Of a stretch of 64,000 nt of DNA, positions 18,208-26,419 are shown piece by piece; position 1 is the first letter of the stretch, and the number at the start of each line of letters is the position of its first letter. The translations under genes and the position numbers were made by a program. The notes under the pieces were generated by a model that ran no database searches, was not told where the DNA came from, and was given only the letters and a program-made list of their open reading frames with translations. The DNA is from Chloroflexota bacterium (GTDB lineage Bacteria > Chloroflexota > Limnocylindria > Limnocylindrales > CSP1-4), in NCBI GenBank assembly GCA_919901745.1, contig CAKKPP010000003.1, forward strand, positions 211,742 through 275,741, read 5' to 3'.

Positions 18208-19121
18208 GCACCGACAGCACCAACGGCACCGGCCCCGCCGGCCACGCCTCGGACAACGACCTCGTCATCCGCGGCCTGCGCGTCGCCCCCGTCGCCAACC
18301 GCGAGACCGAGATCCTCCAGGGGATCGATCTGACCGTCCGCCAGGGCGAGGTTCACGCGATCATGGGCCCGAACGGGTCGGGCAAGACGACGCTCGCCTA
18401 CGCGCTCCTCGGCCATCCGGCCTACGTGGTCACCGGAGGCGAGGTCCACTGGCAGGGTCGCGACATCCTCGCCCTGTCCCCGGACAAGCGTGCGCGCCTC
18501 GGGCTGTTCCTCGCGTTCCAGTACCCCACCGCGATCCCCGGCCTGTCGGTCGCCAGCTTCATCCGGAGCGCGCTCAACGCGAAGCTCCAGGGCATCGACA
18601 AGAACGACGACGTCGACCCGACCGACCCCATGAAGGGCGGCATCTCGATGCGCGACTTCCGCAACAAGATGCGCGAGAAGATGGCGATGCTGAAGATGGA
18701 CGAGAGCTTCGCCGTTCGCTACGTGAACGACGGCTTCTCGGGCGGGGAGAAGAAGCGCCTCGAGATGCTCCAGATGGCCGTCATCGAGCCGCAGATGGCG
18801 ATCCTCGACGAGACCGACTCGGGGCTCGACATCGATGCCCTGCGGATCGTCGCCGAGGGCGTCAACGCGATGCTCAACCCGAACCTCGGCGTCCTGCTGA
18901 TCACGCACTACCAGCGCCTGCTCAACTACATCACGCCCGATCATGTGCATGTCCTGGCCCAGGGCCGGATCGTCAAGAGCGGCGGCAAGGACCTCGCGCT
19001 GCGCCTGGAAGAGGAGGGCTACGGCCCGATCCTTCGTGAGGCCGGCCTCGAGATCAATGTTTCCGACGAGGCCCTCCTGGTGCCCCAGGCGCCCGGCGAG
19101 GATCTGCAGGCGGTGCACTGA
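18204..19121 (+). CDS. sufC: Fe-S cluster assembly ATPase
   Basis: GPNGSGKTTLAYALLGHP, FLAFQYPTAIPGLSVASFIRSALNAK, NDGFSGGEKKRLEMLQMAVIEPQMAILDETDSGLDIDALRIVAEGVN. GTG start overlaps the Rrf2 stop. Confidence 0.94.
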   Translation: MSTDSTNGTGPAGHASDNDLVIRGLRVAPVANRETEILQGIDLTVRQGEVHAIMGPNGSGKTTLAYALLGHPAYVVTGGEVHWQGRDILALSPDKRARLGLFLAFQYPTAIPGLSVASFIRSALNAKLQGIDKNDDVDPTDPMKGGISMRDFRNKMREKMAMLKMDESFAVRYVNDGFSGGEKKRLEMLQMAVIEPQMAILDETDSGLDIDALRIVAEGVNAMLNPNLGVLLITHYQRLLNYITPDHVHVLAQGRIVKSGGKDLALRLEEEGYGPILREAGLEINVSDEALLVPQAPGEDLQAVH

Positions 19122-19123
19122 CC

Positions 19124-20449
19124 GTGGCGATCGCGTCCGACCGACCGCCGACCGACGGGGCGGCTCAGGCTGCTGCCGGGACCCCGGCCGCCCCAGCCTC
19201 GCCGTCTTCGACCGTCGACCGCGGGCCGCTCGACGCGCATGCACTCCGCGCGGAGTTCCCGATCCTCGGCACGACCGCTCACGGCAAGCCGCTCGTCTAT
19301 CTCGATTCCGCGGCCACCAGCCAGAAGCCGCTCGCCGTGATCGAGGCGATGGACACCTACTACCGCGAGTACAACGCGAACGTCCATCGCGGGATCTACC
19401 AGATCGGCGAGCGAGCCACGGCCGGCTATGAAGCCGCGCGGGCAAGCGTCGCCCGGTTCATCAACGCCCCGTCGCCGCGCGAGATCGTCTTCACGCGCAA
19501 CGCGACCGAGGCGATCAACCTCGTCGCGGCGAGCTGGGGTCGCAAGAACATCGGCCGCGGCGACGCGATCATCCTCACCGAGATGGAGCACCACGCGAAC
19601 CTCGTCCCGTGGCAGATCCTCGTCCAGGAGAGGGACGCCGACCTCGAGTTCATCCCGATCACCGACGACGGGATCCTCCGGCTCGACGTGTTCGAGGTGC
19701 TCCTCCGCCTGAAACCGAAGCTCGTCGCGTTCACCCACGTCAGCAACACCCTCGGCACGATCAACCCGGTCGCCGAGATGACCGCGCTGGCCCACGCGGC
19801 GGGAGCGCTCGTGCTCGTCGACGGTGCCCAGGCCGTGCCCCACGTGCCCGTCGACGTCGCGGCGATTGGTGCCGACTTCTACGTCTTCAGCGGCCACAAG
19901 ATGCTCGGGCCCACCGGCTCCGGCGCCCTGTGGGGTCGCCGCGAGCTGCTCGACGCGATGCCCCCGTACATGGCCGGCGGCGAGATGATCCGCGAGGTCC
20001 ACCTCCGCCGGAGCGAGTTCAACGAGGTCCCCTGGAAGTTCGAGGCGGGGACGCCGGACATCGCGGCGGCGATCGGCTTTGGAGCGGCGGCCGAGTACCT
20101 CATGGCCCTCGGCATGGGCCGCGTCCAGGCCCACGAACACGAGCTCATCGTCTACGCCATGGACGCCCTCCGGCGCGAGTTCCCGAACCTGGACCTGTAC
20201 GGCCCACCGGCCGACGCCCGTGGCGGGGTCATCCCGTTCAACGTCCCGGGCGTCCACCCCCACGACGTGGCCCAGGTCCTCGATCGCTCCGGCGTCGCCG
20301 TCCGCGCCGGCCACCACTGCACGATGCCGCTCCACGAGCGGCTCGACCTCGTGGCCACCGCCCGGGCCAGCTTCAACGTCTACTCGACCCGCGAGGACGT
20401 GGACCAGCTCATCGTCGGCCTGCGCGAGGTGTACCGACTCTTCGCGTAG
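19124..20449 (+). CDS. sufS: SufS-type cysteine desulfurase
   Basis: YLDSAATSQKPLAVIEAMDTYYREYNANVHRGIY, VDGAQAVPHVPVDVAAIGADFYVFSGHKMLGPTGSGALWG, VAVRAGHHCTMPLHERL. Confidence 0.95.
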   Translation: MAIASDRPPTDGAAQAAAGTPAAPASPSSTVDRGPLDAHALRAEFPILGTTAHGKPLVYLDSAATSQKPLAVIEAMDTYYREYNANVHRGIYQIGERATAGYEAARASVARFINAPSPREIVFTRNATEAINLVAASWGRKNIGRGDAIILTEMEHHANLVPWQILVQERDADLEFIPITDDGILRLDVFEVLLRLKPKLVAFTHVSNTLGTINPVAEMTALAHAAGALVLVDGAQAVPHVPVDVAAIGADFYVFSGHKMLGPTGSGALWGRRELLDAMPPYMAGGEMIREVHLRRSEFNEVPWKFEAGTPDIAAAIGFGAAAEYLMALGMGRVQAHEHELIVYAMDALRREFPNLDLYGPPADARGGVIPFNVPGVHPHDVAQVLDRSGVAVRAGHHCTMPLHERLDLVATARASFNVYSTREDVDQLIVGLREVYRLFA

Positions 20450-20506
20450 GCAGGAGGGCCGAACCGGGCGACGCGTCCCGGTGGTAGTCACTGATGCGGT
20501 AGAGTT

Positions 20507-20520
20507 GCATTACACAATGC
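20507..20520. promoter_or_regulatory. small palindrome GCATT-ACAC-AATGC in the promoter of the DUF4143 ATPase
   Basis: Perfect 5-bp arms; followed by TGGTATTCT (extended -10-like), 6 nt before the ATG at 20543. Confidence 0.4.
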
Positions 20521-20542
20521 GTGAAAGTGGTATTCTCGCACC

Positions 20543-21775
20543 ATGGATGCCTATCGCCCCAGGCTGGTCGATCGCCTGATCGACACGCTGCTGACGGAAC
20601 TGCCGGCGATCTTCCTCACGGGTCCGCGCGCCACCGGCAAGACGACCACGGCCGCTCGCCGCGCCCGCACCGTCGTTCGCCTCGACCGCGAGGCCGATGC
20701 CGTCGCATTCCGAGCCGACCCCGATGCCGCGATGCGGGGCCTGCCTGAGCCGCTCCTGCTCGATGAATGGCAGCTGGTCCCAGGAGTGCTTGGAGCGGTC
20801 AAGCGCGCCGTCGATGCCGAGTCCCGGCCGGGGCGGTTTCTCATCACCGGGTCCGTGCGCGGCGACATGGATGGTGATCTCTGGCCGGGGACCGGACGAC
20901 TCACGCGGGTACCCCTGTTCGGCATGACCGTCCGCGAGCAGGCGGGCAACGGTCCTGGGTCAACCTTCCTCGACCGGGTCGCGGCAGCGGCCGACCTTGT
21001 CCCTGCGACAGATACACCGGACCTCCGCGGCTACGTGGAACTGGCCCTCCGCGGGGGCTTTCCGGAGCCCGCCCTGCGATTGGGCGAAAACGCACGGCGC
21101 CATTGGCTCGAGAGCTACATCGATCACCTGCTCACCCGTGACGCCGAGCAGCTTGACGGCGGCCGGGATCCTGCTCGACTGCGCCGATACCTCGAGGCCT
21201 ACGCGCTCAATACGGCGGGGATCGTCGACGAAGGGACACTGTTCGAGGCGGCCGGAATCAACCGCAGGACGGCCCAGGCGTACGAGCGCCTGTTGACGAA
21301 TCTCCTGGTGGTCGAAGCGCTGCCGGCGTGGACCTCGAACCGGCTGAAGCGCCTCGTCCTCAGGCCCAAGCGCCATCTTGTCGATCCGTCGCTCGCCGGT
21401 GCCATCCTCGGTCTCGACACCAATCTCGTGTTCCGCAGCGGCGACCTCCTGGGCCGGCTGCTCGACTCATTCGTTGTCGCGCAGATCCGCGCGGAGATCG
21501 CCGTCTCGGCCGTTCGGCCTCGGCTGTATCACGCTCGCCAGCAACAGGGCAGGCTCGAGATCGACATGATCGCCGAGCTCGCCGGGGGCCGCCTGATCGC
21601 GATCGAGGTGAAGGCCGACGCCGCCCCATCGTTCGATGCCGCGCGCCACCTCGCGACATTGCGCGATCTGCACACCGACACGTTCGTGGCAGGCATCGTG
21701 CTCCATACCGGTCCGCGGACCTACGGTCTCGGCGACCGCCTCATCGCGGCGCCGATCTCGACGCTCTGGGGGTGA
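20543..21775 (+). CDS. AAA (AAA_14) ATPase with DUF4143
   Basis: LPAIFLTGPRATGKTTTAARRARTVVRLD, PLLLDEWQLVPGVLGAVKRAVD, RFLITGSVRGD, ENARRHWLESYIDHLLTRD, LEIDMIAELAGGRLIAIEVKADAAPS (nuclease-like C-terminal motif). Confidence 0.88.
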   Translation: MDAYRPRLVDRLIDTLLTELPAIFLTGPRATGKTTTAARRARTVVRLDREADAVAFRADPDAAMRGLPEPLLLDEWQLVPGVLGAVKRAVDAESRPGRFLITGSVRGDMDGDLWPGTGRLTRVPLFGMTVREQAGNGPGSTFLDRVAAAADLVPATDTPDLRGYVELALRGGFPEPALRLGENARRHWLESYIDHLLTRDAEQLDGGRDPARLRRYLEAYALNTAGIVDEGTLFEAAGINRRTAQAYERLLTNLLVVEALPAWTSNRLKRLVLRPKRHLVDPSLAGAILGLDTNLVFRSGDLLGRLLDSFVVAQIRAEIAVSAVRPRLYHARQQQGRLEIDMIAELAGGRLIAIEVKADAAPSFDAARHLATLRDLHTDTFVAGIVLHTGPRTYGLGDRLIAAPISTLWG

Positions 21776-21945
21776 ACGCCACGCGCGGGCCACTCGGGCT
21801 CTGAGCCCACCGAGGCCACCCCGAGGTGCTGATCCGGTCGGGATCGTCCTCAGAGAGCCGCTTGGTGGAAGAGTGCTGCTCGACGGCGGTCAGTTCCCGC
21901 CACGCGCGGTGGATCCGTAGCCGGGGGATCGGCCAGGCGGCCGCC

Positions 21946-22278
21946 TTACCTGTCGCGCCGGGACGCGATGGCGAAGCCCATGAAGTAGCGCTCGAGCGTT
22001 TTGGCCGTCGAGCCGTACTCGTTGTCGCCCACCAGGAAGTCGCACACGACCTCGCGCGTGCGGGCGATCTCGCGGAGGCGTGGGCCCGCCCAGCGGGGAT
22101 CGGCCATCGTCAGATCGAGGAGCTCGAGCGCGCGATCCAGTGCCGCGTCGAAGCGCGCCGGGTTGCCAGTGGCCTTGGCGCGGATAGCGCGTCCGACATC
22201 GGCGCCAGCGTTCGCAAGTTGTTCCGCGAGCGTCATCGTGTGCCATCGGCCGCTGGCGAGGTCGGTGTGGAGGGTCAT
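21946..22278 (-). CDS. hypothetical protein, presumed partner of the DUF5674 gene
   Basis: MTLHTDLASGRWHTMTLAEQLANAGADVGRAIRAKATGNPARFDAALDRALELLDLTMADPRW; overlaps the DUF5674 stop, helix-rich. Confidence 0.65.
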   Translation of the reverse strand: MTLHTDLASGRWHTMTLAEQLANAGADVGRAIRAKATGNPARFDAALDRALELLDLTMADPRWAGPRLREIARTREVVCDFLVGDNEYGSTAKTLERYFMGFAIASRRDR

Positions 22279-22619
22279 CGTGCGACCAAGCGGTTGACGA
22301 TCGCCGCGATCCGCGCACGCACATCCGGATCTTCAACCGATCGCGTTCGATTGCCCTGGCTCGGGCGGATGTTGATCACCGAGTCGAACTCGATGAACTC
22401 GGGCGTCCCGAAGTCCTTGGGGTAGAGGTTGATTCCCCACAGGTCGCCCTGCCGCGAGCCCTCGCTCAGGAGCAGTGCCTCCTCGTCGGCATGCATCTCG
22501 GCGTCGATCGCCATGATGCCCTGCTCGACATCGACGACCGCCTTCACGAGGTTCCCGAACATGCGCTGGGACATCTCGTCGAGGGTCGCAGTGAGGATCG
22601 GCTCTCGAATGACGTGCAC
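22275..22619 (-). CDS. DUF5674 family protein
   Basis: HVIREPILTATLDEMSQRMFGNLVKAVVDVEQGIMAIDAEMHADEEALLLSEGSRQGDLWGINLYP...INIRPSQGNRTRSVEDP; GTG start chosen within ORF 22275..22655. Confidence 0.7.
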   Translation of the reverse strand: MHVIREPILTATLDEMSQRMFGNLVKAVVDVEQGIMAIDAEMHADEEALLLSEGSRQGDLWGINLYPKDFGTPEFIEFDSVINIRPSQGNRTRSVEDPDVRARIAAIVNRLVAR

Positions 22620-22660
22620 GACTGGGTGCCATCTCCTGGGGAGGACTAGCATCACACATC

Positions 22661-22900
22661 ATGCCGCGAACGACGCTCGACCTCGATCCCGCGGTTCTGC
22701 GCGATTTGCGGCGTCTTGGTGCCCGGGAAGGCAAGAGCGTGGGCCAGGTCGCTTCCGAGCTGCTGGCGCATGCCATCGCAGAGCGGGTCGCGCCGCCGCT
22801 GTCCGAGTTCAACTGGACGAGCGCGGATCTCGGTGTGCCTCTGATCGACCTCCAGGACGCCGAGGCGGTCCATAATCCCGACGGATGCACTCGGGATTGA
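22661..22900 (+). CDS. small RHH/VapB-type antitoxin-like protein without a downstream toxin
   Basis: MPRTTLDLDPAVLRDLRRLGAREGKSVGQVASELLAHAIAE...VPLIDLQDAEAVHNPDGCTRD; the next gene is sufU rather than a PIN toxin. Confidence 0.6.
   Translation: MPRTTLDLDPAVLRDLRRLGAREGKSVGQVASELLAHAIAERVAPPLSEFNWTSADLGVPLIDLQDAEAVHNPDGCTRD
22874..22898. promoter_or_regulatory. 25-bp inverted repeat AATCCCGA-N9-TCGGGATT before sufU
   Basis: Identical arms and spacing to 17667-17691; lies inside the last codons of the antitoxin ORF. Confidence 0.7.
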
Positions 22901-22923
22901 GGGGAGGTACACTCGGCGGCGAG

Positions 22924-23322
22924 ATGGACGATCTGTACCGGGACTACATCCTCGAGCACTACCGGCGGCCGCACAACTTCGGGCCGCTGCAGGCCCCGAC
23001 GGTCAGCCGCGAGGGCGCCAATCCGCTGTGCGGCGACCGGATCACCATCGAGCTCGGGATCCGCAACGGGGTCGTCGACCAGGTCGGGTTCACCGGCCGC
23101 GGTTGCGCGATCAGCCAGGCGTCCGCGTCGCTCCTGACGGACGAGATCAAGGGCAAGACCGTGGAGCAAGTTGTGGCTTTCCGCGCCGACGACCTGCTGG
23201 ATCTCCTCGGCATCGAGATCAGCCCGGCCCGCCTGAAGTGCGCGATGCTCTCGCTCGAGACGGTCGGAGGGGCGCTGGGCGACCTCGATCCAAAGCCGAC
23301 CCCCGCGGCGAACGCCTCATGA
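22924..23322 (+). CDS. sufU: SUF/NifU-like Fe-S scaffold or sulfurtransferase
   Basis: MDDLYRDYILEHYRRPHNFGPL, NPLCGDRITIEL, GFTGRGCAISQASASLLTDEIKGKT, RLKCAMLSLETV. Confidence 0.93.
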   Translation: MDDLYRDYILEHYRRPHNFGPLQAPTVSREGANPLCGDRITIELGIRNGVVDQVGFTGRGCAISQASASLLTDEIKGKTVEQVVAFRADDLLDLLGIEISPARLKCAMLSLETVGGALGDLDPKPTPAANAS

Positions 23323-23480
23323 CGCTCGCCGCACTCAGCCACGAAACCCAGGGTCGCTGCAGGTGTCGGCGGCCGGCCTGACGCCGGCGAGCCAACCTGA
23401 CCCTCGCGCCCACGGGCGCGACTCGCCCTGCCGAGCAAGCCACCGGCAGCCCGTCGACGATCGGAGCTACCCAGACCCAG

Positions 23481-24707
23481 ATGCCCAAGTCCTACAGCGA
23501 CCTCCTCCGCGAGGCCCGCGCCGCCGTCCCGGAGATCGCGCCGCGCGAAGCCAACGACCGCCGCGCGGCCGGAACCCTGACGATCATCGACGTCCGCGAA
23601 GTCGAGGAGTGGGAGCAGGGCTTCGTGCCCGATGCCCTGCACATCGGCCGCGGCTACCTCGAGATGAACATCGAGGCGTTCATCCCAGAACGCGATCGTC
23701 CCATGGCGCTCTACTGCTCCAGCGAGATCCGCTCATATTTCGCGGCACGCGATCTGAAGGCGATGGGCTACCAGGATGTTTCCGTCATCAGCGGCGGATT
23801 CAACGCGTGGAAGTCGGCCGGGCTCCCGTGGTCGATGCCCGTCGCCCTGACCAGCGAGCAGAAGATCCGCTATTCCCGCCACCTGCTGATGCCCGAGGTG
23901 GGCGCCGAGGGCCAGGCCAAGCTGCTCGGCTCGAAGGTGCTGCTCATCGGGGCCGGCGGGTTGGGCTCATCGGCGGCGCTCTATCTCGCGGCCGCCGGGG
24001 TGGGCACCATCGGGATCATCGACTTCGACGTGGTCGATCTGTCCAACCTGCAGCGCCAGGTCATCCACGCCAACGACCGGATCGGCGAGCGCAAGACCGA
24101 GTCGGCCAGGCGCACGATCAACGCCCTGAACCCCGACGTGAACGTGCTGCTCCACGACGAGATGCTCATCGCCGCGAACGTCGAGCGGGTCATCGCCGGC
24201 TACGACGTGATCGTCGATGGCACCGACACGTTCGAGACCCGCTACCTGCTCAACGATGCCGCGATCGCCCTGCGCATCCCGGTGGTCCACGCCAGTGTCT
24301 TCCGGTTCGAGGGCCAGCTGACCGCGTTCGTGCCCTACGAGGGTCCCTGCTATCGCTGCCTCTATCCCACCCCGCCACCACCGGAGATGGCCCCCGGCTG
24401 CTCCGTCGCCGGCGTCCTCGGGGTGGTCCCCGGGATCATGGGTCTGCTCCAGGCCAACGAGGCGATCAAGCTCCTCCTCGGGATCGGTGACAGCCTCGCC
24501 GGGCGACTCGTCCTGTTCGATGCCCTCGATGCCTCGTTCACCGAGCTCCGCCTGCGCCGCGATCCCGACTGCCCGGTCTGCTCCGATGCCGCCGTCGCGG
24601 CCCGCGCAGCCGGCACCCCGCTGGCCGTCCCCGCGTTCGGTGCCGATGCGCCGTTCGTCCTCGGCGGCGGTCTCGGGGCCGGAGCCGTGGCGGGGGGCGG
24701 CGCATGA
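23481..24707 (+). CDS. rhodanese-E1 fusion (N-terminal sulfurtransferase + MoeB/ThiF adenylyltransferase), copy 1
   Basis: Rhodanese loop YCSSEIRS; E1: LLIGAGGLGSSAALYLAAAGVGTIGIIDFDVVDLSNLQRQVIH, GPCYRCLYPTPPPPEMAPGCSVAGVLG, DPDCPVCSD. Confidence 0.93.
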   Translation: MPKSYSDLLREARAAVPEIAPREANDRRAAGTLTIIDVREVEEWEQGFVPDALHIGRGYLEMNIEAFIPERDRPMALYCSSEIRSYFAARDLKAMGYQDVSVISGGFNAWKSAGLPWSMPVALTSEQKIRYSRHLLMPEVGAEGQAKLLGSKVLLIGAGGLGSSAALYLAAAGVGTIGIIDFDVVDLSNLQRQVIHANDRIGERKTESARRTINALNPDVNVLLHDEMLIAANVERVIAGYDVIVDGTDTFETRYLLNDAAIALRIPVVHASVFRFEGQLTAFVPYEGPCYRCLYPTPPPPEMAPGCSVAGVLGVVPGIMGLLQANEAIKLLLGIGDSLAGRLVLFDALDASFTELRLRRDPDCPVCSDAAVAARAAGTPLAVPAFGADAPFVLGGGLGAGAVAGGGA

Positions 24708-24709
24708 GC
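23833..24709 (+). repeat. 877-bp direct repeat, copy 1 (E1 coding region)
   Basis: Line-by-line comparison with 26772-27648 shows no difference; constant offset of 2939 bp; diverges at both edges. Confidence 0.95.
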
Positions 24710-25009
24710 CGCGTCTGGATTCCCCATGTCCTGCGTGCCGCGGCCGGCGGGATCAAGCAGCTCGAGCTCGAGGGGGAGACGGTCGGTGAGCTCGTCCGGG
24801 CCCTCGCCGACGCCCACCCGTCGGTCGGTGCCCAGCTCTTCACCGAAGCGGGCGAGCTGAACCGCTTCGTCAATGTGTACGTCAACGGACAGGACGTCCG
24901 CTATCTCGATGGGCTTGACACCCCGGTAAGCGCCCACGACGAGGTCCGCCTGTTGCCGGCGATGGCCGGAGGCCGCGACGAAGGCATGCGGGACCGCGAT
25001 GTGCGATAG
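24704..25009 (+). CDS. MoaD/ThiS-family sulfur-carrier protein with C-terminal extension past GG
   Basis: Beta-grasp-like 101 aa; VNGQDVRYLDGLDTPVSAHDEVRLLPAMAGG followed by RDEGMRDRDVR; start overlaps the E1 stop (ATGA). Confidence 0.85.
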   Translation: MSRVWIPHVLRAAAGGIKQLELEGETVGELVRALADAHPSVGAQLFTEAGELNRFVNVYVNGQDVRYLDGLDTPVSAHDEVRLLPAMAGGRDEGMRDRDVR

Positions 25010-25191
25010 TCCCGTCGTGTTGGATGTCATCGAGTTGGGCAGTTGCGTGTGTACGGGGCGGGTCCCGGACGGGTTCTGCGCGCGTACCCCACTGCGGCGG
25101 GGTGCCTCGAAGGCGTAGGACCAAGCCACGAATCGGGCCCGCCATCGCCGCCGTCGACCACACGTCCCAGTCGCTCGACGGAGATCCTTCG

Positions 25192-25698
25192 ATGACCATT
25201 CAATCGCACACCACCGAGTACGCTCGCGCGCTCGCGGAGAACGAGCGCTACGCCGCCCAGATCGATCGTTCGGTCCTTCCGCTCCCACCCGGTCGCAAGC
25301 TCGCGGTGCTCGCATGCATGGACGCGCGACTCACCGTCGAGGACGTCCTCGGCCTGCGCACCGGCGATGCCCACATCATCCGGAACGCCGGAGGGCTTGC
25401 CACCGACGACGCCATCCGCTCGCTCGTGATCAGCCAGCAACTTCTCGGGACCGAGGAGATCATCGTGATCGAGCACACCGGCTGCGGCATGCTGACGTTC
25501 CATGACGACGCGGTGCACAGTGACCTCGTGGAGCGCACCGGCCAGGATGTCGACCTCGCCTTCCACGCCTTCCCCGACCTCGAGGAGAACCTGCGCCTCC
25601 AGCTCGATCGGATTCGCTCGCACCCGTGGATCAAGGACGTGCCCACGCACGGTTTGATCTACGAGGTCGAGACCGGCAGATTGCGCGAGGTCTTGTGA
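25192..25698 (+). CDS. beta-class carbonic anhydrase
   Basis: LAVLACMDARLTVEDVLGLRTGDAHIIRNAGGLATDDAIRSLVISQQLLGTEEIIVIEHTGCGM. Confidence 0.92.
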   Translation: MTIQSHTTEYARALAENERYAAQIDRSVLPLPPGRKLAVLACMDARLTVEDVLGLRTGDAHIIRNAGGLATDDAIRSLVISQQLLGTEEIIVIEHTGCGMLTFHDDAVHSDLVERTGQDVDLAFHAFPDLEENLRLQLDRIRSHPWIKDVPTHGLIYEVETGRLREVL

Positions 25699-25776
25699 GC
25701 GCCTCGACCGATTCCCTTCACGGACGAGAACATGACGAACCAACGATCATTCACTGCACGACACGGGAGGCCTGAC

Positions 25777-26412
25777 ATGGCGATTCGCCTGGGCGATACG
25801 GCGCCGGACTTCACCGCTTCATCCACCCAGGGCGAGATCCGATTTCACGAGTGGATCGGCGACGACTGGGCGATCCTGTTCTCACATCCCAAGGACTTCA
25901 CGCCGGTGTGTACGACCGAACTGGGCGCCGTCGCGAAGCTCAAGCCCGAGTTCGCGAAGCGCGGCGTCAAGGTCCTGGGGTTGAGCGTCGACGGCGTCGC
26001 GGACCACGAGGGCTGGTCGCGGGACATCGAGGAGACCCAGGGCGTCAAGCTCAACTTCCCGCTTGTCGCCGACAAGGATCGCGTCGTGGCCCACGCCTAC
26101 GACATGATCCATCCGGAGGCCGACAACACGGCGACCGTCCGCTCGGTCTTCGTCATCGACAACAGCAAGAAGGTCCGCCTGACGCTGACCTACCCAGCGA
26201 GCACCGGCCGCAACTTCGACGAGATCCTGCGCACGGTCGACTCGCTCAAGCTCACGTCGCAGCACTCGGTGGCCACGCCGGCCAACTGGGCGCACGGCGA
26301 CGACGTGATCATCCTCGCCACGCTCAGCGACGAGCAGGCGAAGGAGAAGTTCCCCGAGGGCTGGCGCGCGGAGAAGCCGTATCTCCGTTACGTGCCGGAC
26401 CCGACCAGGTAG
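25777..26412 (+). CDS. peroxiredoxin (1-Cys Prx6-like)
   Basis: MAIRLGDTAPDFTASSTQGEIRFHEWIGDDWAILFSHPKDFTPVCTTELG; SD GGGAGG upstream. Confidence 0.93.
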   Translation: MAIRLGDTAPDFTASSTQGEIRFHEWIGDDWAILFSHPKDFTPVCTTELGAVAKLKPEFAKRGVKVLGLSVDGVADHEGWSRDIEETQGVKLNFPLVADKDRVVAHAYDMIHPEADNTATVRSVFVIDNSKKVRLTLTYPASTGRNFDEILRTVDSLKLTSQHSVATPANWAHGDDVIILATLSDEQAKEKFPEGWRAEKPYLRYVPDPTR

Positions 26413-26419
26413 GCGACGC

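Noticed and set aside
17946-20491. Two roughly 490-aa minus-strand ORFs (17946..19445 and 19019..20491)
   Set aside because: Antisense to the Rrf2 gene, sufC and sufS; HxDRxD/EV-rich translations are mirror artefacts.
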